Source: Helicobacter labacensis
GTDB taxonomy: Bacteria; Campylobacterota; Campylobacteria; Campylobacterales; Helicobacteraceae
Reading direction: 5' to 3'
NCBI RefSeq assembly: GCF_003660285.1
Contig: NZ_QXQQ01000016.1
Location: forward strand, 1 to 36,364
DNA: 36,364 nt
The notes beneath the pieces were generated by a model. It ran no database searches and had not been told where the DNA came from. It saw only the letters and a list, made by a program, of their open reading frames with translations. The position numbers and the translations under genes were made by a program. Numbering within the stretch: the stretch's first letter is position 1; each line of letters begins with the position of its first letter. This document shows, in pieces, positions 35,002 to 36,364 of the stretch.

Positions 35002-36364
35002 TTACAGCTTCTTAGCATTTATTCTGACTTCTCCGTCTTGATTGACCATGTAGAATGGATCGCATGCAGGATTTGTAAAAGCCCTTAATTGATTAAAGCC
35101 AAGCCCGAAGCGATTCCGCTCATTCTCTTGCGCCCAAGAAGCCTCTCCTAAATCTTTGGCAAGTTGCATATTAGGACGCACAAGAGTTTGGCTCAAACTC
35201 TTATAAGAAGCCTTTAAGAATTTTTGATAGCGATCCACCCCGCCTAATCGCGCCTTGTGGCTGACCTCTTTGACAATGCTCAAGTATTTCAACAGCCAAG
35301 GCAACACCCTATGGTGTCTGCAAGTGAGCGCGACAAACTCAAATAGTCTAATGGGCTCTAACAACCCATCTACAAATTCCATCGCTTGCTCTGCCATTAA
35401 ATCAAAGTCATCAAGATTGTCATGCCCAGCGTGTTTTAAATGACTCGGTTCTGCGTAGCAATCAAATAAAGAGATCGCACATTCCCCACTGCCTAATTTA
35501 GCCCCCTCTGCATAGCACGCCTTGCGCTCATCTTCATCATCTAATAACTGCCCTAGAAAGTCATACCCATCCGCATAGCCAGACTCAATGGCTTTTTGGT
35601 AGAGTTGCACAACTTCTTCTTCCGTAATTTTTGCATCGCCCTCGTCAGTATCCTTAGCTATATCCTTAAGTGCCTTTCCCCACAACGCATAAGCTTCTAT
35701 GTCCCCCTTTTGAGCCTGCACTTTTAAAAGCTCAATGGCTTTTTGTCTGCACTCTTTGGCAGCTTTGCGTCTATCCCCTATTTGTTTCAATGTTTCTGAA
35801 AGCGATTTTTCTTCATCACCTTTCTCATCATCTGCATATAATGGCAAACGAGCTAACCCCAAATACCCCCGCCCCTCGCCTAAGCTGACCGCTTTTTCAA
35901 AAAGCTCTTTTGCCTTTTGTTCGCAATTAGAAATGTTTTTATCTTTAAAGACTTGGCAGGTTTTAAGGATTGCTAAATAATCCTCACTCTCTAGGTCGTC
36001 TTTTAGGGGGTTTAGGGTGTTTTCTATCTCTTGTCCGCTAATGGCTTCCCCACTCCCATACTCTAGGACTTGGGTATCATTCTCCATATAAATCTTGCCA
36101 AGTTCCACCATTGCCTGCACGGAGCCTAATTCTATGGCTTTTTCAAAACAGCGCATCGCCACATTGTTATCTGGGTAAAGCACAATGCCCTGCGCGCTCA
36201 TCTTGCCTAATTCTAGCCACGCACTAGCACTCCCTGTATCTTTAGCTTTCATGTAATCTTTAAAAGCTTGCAAAGTGTTCGCCCCGTATTTCCATAAGGG
36301 TTTGACTTGTGGGGTATTGTCATTGGGGGGTGTGTTGGTGTGTGCGGTGTTTTGGGGTTGTGGT
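35002..36364 (-). CDS. Sel1/TPR-like repeat protein, 5' end beyond the window
   Basis: Open on the minus strand from the window edge to a TAA at 35002, at least 453 codons; no in-frame stop lies upstream, so the apparent TTG start at 36273 is probably internal. The visible N-terminal part is a Pro/Thr/Asn-rich linker (edge to about 36300). Then come Sel1-type helical repeats: ASAWLELGKMSAQG, AMRCFEKAIELGSVQAMVEL, AKELFEKAVSLGEGRGYLGL, VVQLYQKAIESGYADGYDFL. The last about 150 residues are not repeat-like, with FEFVALTCRHHRVLPWLLKY and a C-terminal MVNQDGEVRINAKKL, and are not recognised. Sel1 proteins serve as protein-protein scaffolds; in H. pylori several are secreted Cys-rich Hcp proteins, but this one has few cysteines. 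Codon use resembles the accessory left end less than the core; function unknown. Confidence 0.7.
   Translation of the reverse strand, partial: PQPQNTAHTNTPPNDNTPQVKPLWKYGANTLQAFKDYMKAKDTGSASAWLELGKMSAQGIVLYPDNNVAMRCFEKAIELGSVQAMVELGKIYMENDTQVLEYGSGEAISGQEIENTLNPLKDDLESEDYLAILKTCQVFKDKNISNCEQKAKELFEKAVSLGEGRGYLGLARLPLYADDEKGDEEKSLSETLKQIGDRRKAAKECRQKAIELLKVQAQKGDIEAYALWGKALKDIAKDTDEGDAKITEEEVVQLYQKAIESGYADGYDFLGQLLDDEDERKACYAEGAKLGSGECAISLFDCYAEPSHLKHAGHDNLDDFDLMAEQAMEFVDGLLEPIRLFEFVALTCRHHRVLPWLLKYLSIVKEVSHKARLGGVDRYQKFLKASYKSLSQTLVRPNMQLAKDLGEASWAQENERNRFGLGFNQLRAFTNPACDPFYMVNQDGEVRINAKKL

Noticed and set aside
1-36364. CRISPR array, tRNA, rRNA or prophage
   Set aside because: No regularly spaced repeats, no cloverleaf or rRNA-like segments and no phage structural genes were seen.

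Overview
This window looks like chromosomal DNA from a gastric, non-pylori Helicobacter. Nearly every core gene reads as an H. pylori-like orthologue: a short adenylate kinase, a compact 442-residue G6PD, the csd2-csd1-ccmA cell-shape cassette, a GluP sugar transporter, and a CheV gene placed between aspS and ligA. The DNA is clearly more GC-rich than H. pylori by eye and full of GCGC. That would fit the H. heilmannii / H. bizzozeronii / H. felis group, but the species is inference.

Layout: (1) 1-2724 is the accessory edge. It holds the 5' end of an IS200/IS605-type tnpB running off the window, the 3' remnant of a PDZ-domain gene, and a two-part PP2C-like gene split by a run of 15 C on its coding strand. 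(2) 2724-6545 (minus) is a tight housekeeping operon, cheV-aspS-adk-ppa, into which the PP2C-like gene is translationally coupled. A palindromic, back-to-back promoter at 6567-6587 separates it from ligA on the plus strand. (3) 8757-17128 is a self-contained glucose locus. zwf-pgl-glk-pgi-gluP overlap on the minus strand, and edd-eda diverge on the plus strand, giving import, phosphorylation, oxidation and Entner-Doudoroff cleavage. (4) 17136-21253 carries addA (helicase-nuclease) and nhaA. (5) 21264-33706 is a long plus-strand run with short gaps or overlaps: yajC-secD-secF, a small membrane protein, leuS, lptE-like, folC, csd2, csd1, ccmA, mfd. It joins protein export, LPS assembly, folate, helical cell shape and transcription-coupled repair. 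mfd carries a one-base frameshift near its 5' end. (6) 33698-36364 (minus) holds an ATP-grasp-like protein of unknown function and a Sel1-repeat protein that runs off the right edge. A 197-base gap between them carries a nested inverted repeat.

The points most worth a second look are the apparently phase-variable PP2C-like/coiled-coil gene (read OFF here), the extra cysteine cluster in LigA, the frameshifted mfd, the -10 box of addA sitting on the eda stop codon so that the addA mRNA may be leaderless, and the palindromic divergent promoter. No tRNA, rRNA or CRISPR array was seen, and no stretch above 300 bases lacks a gene.
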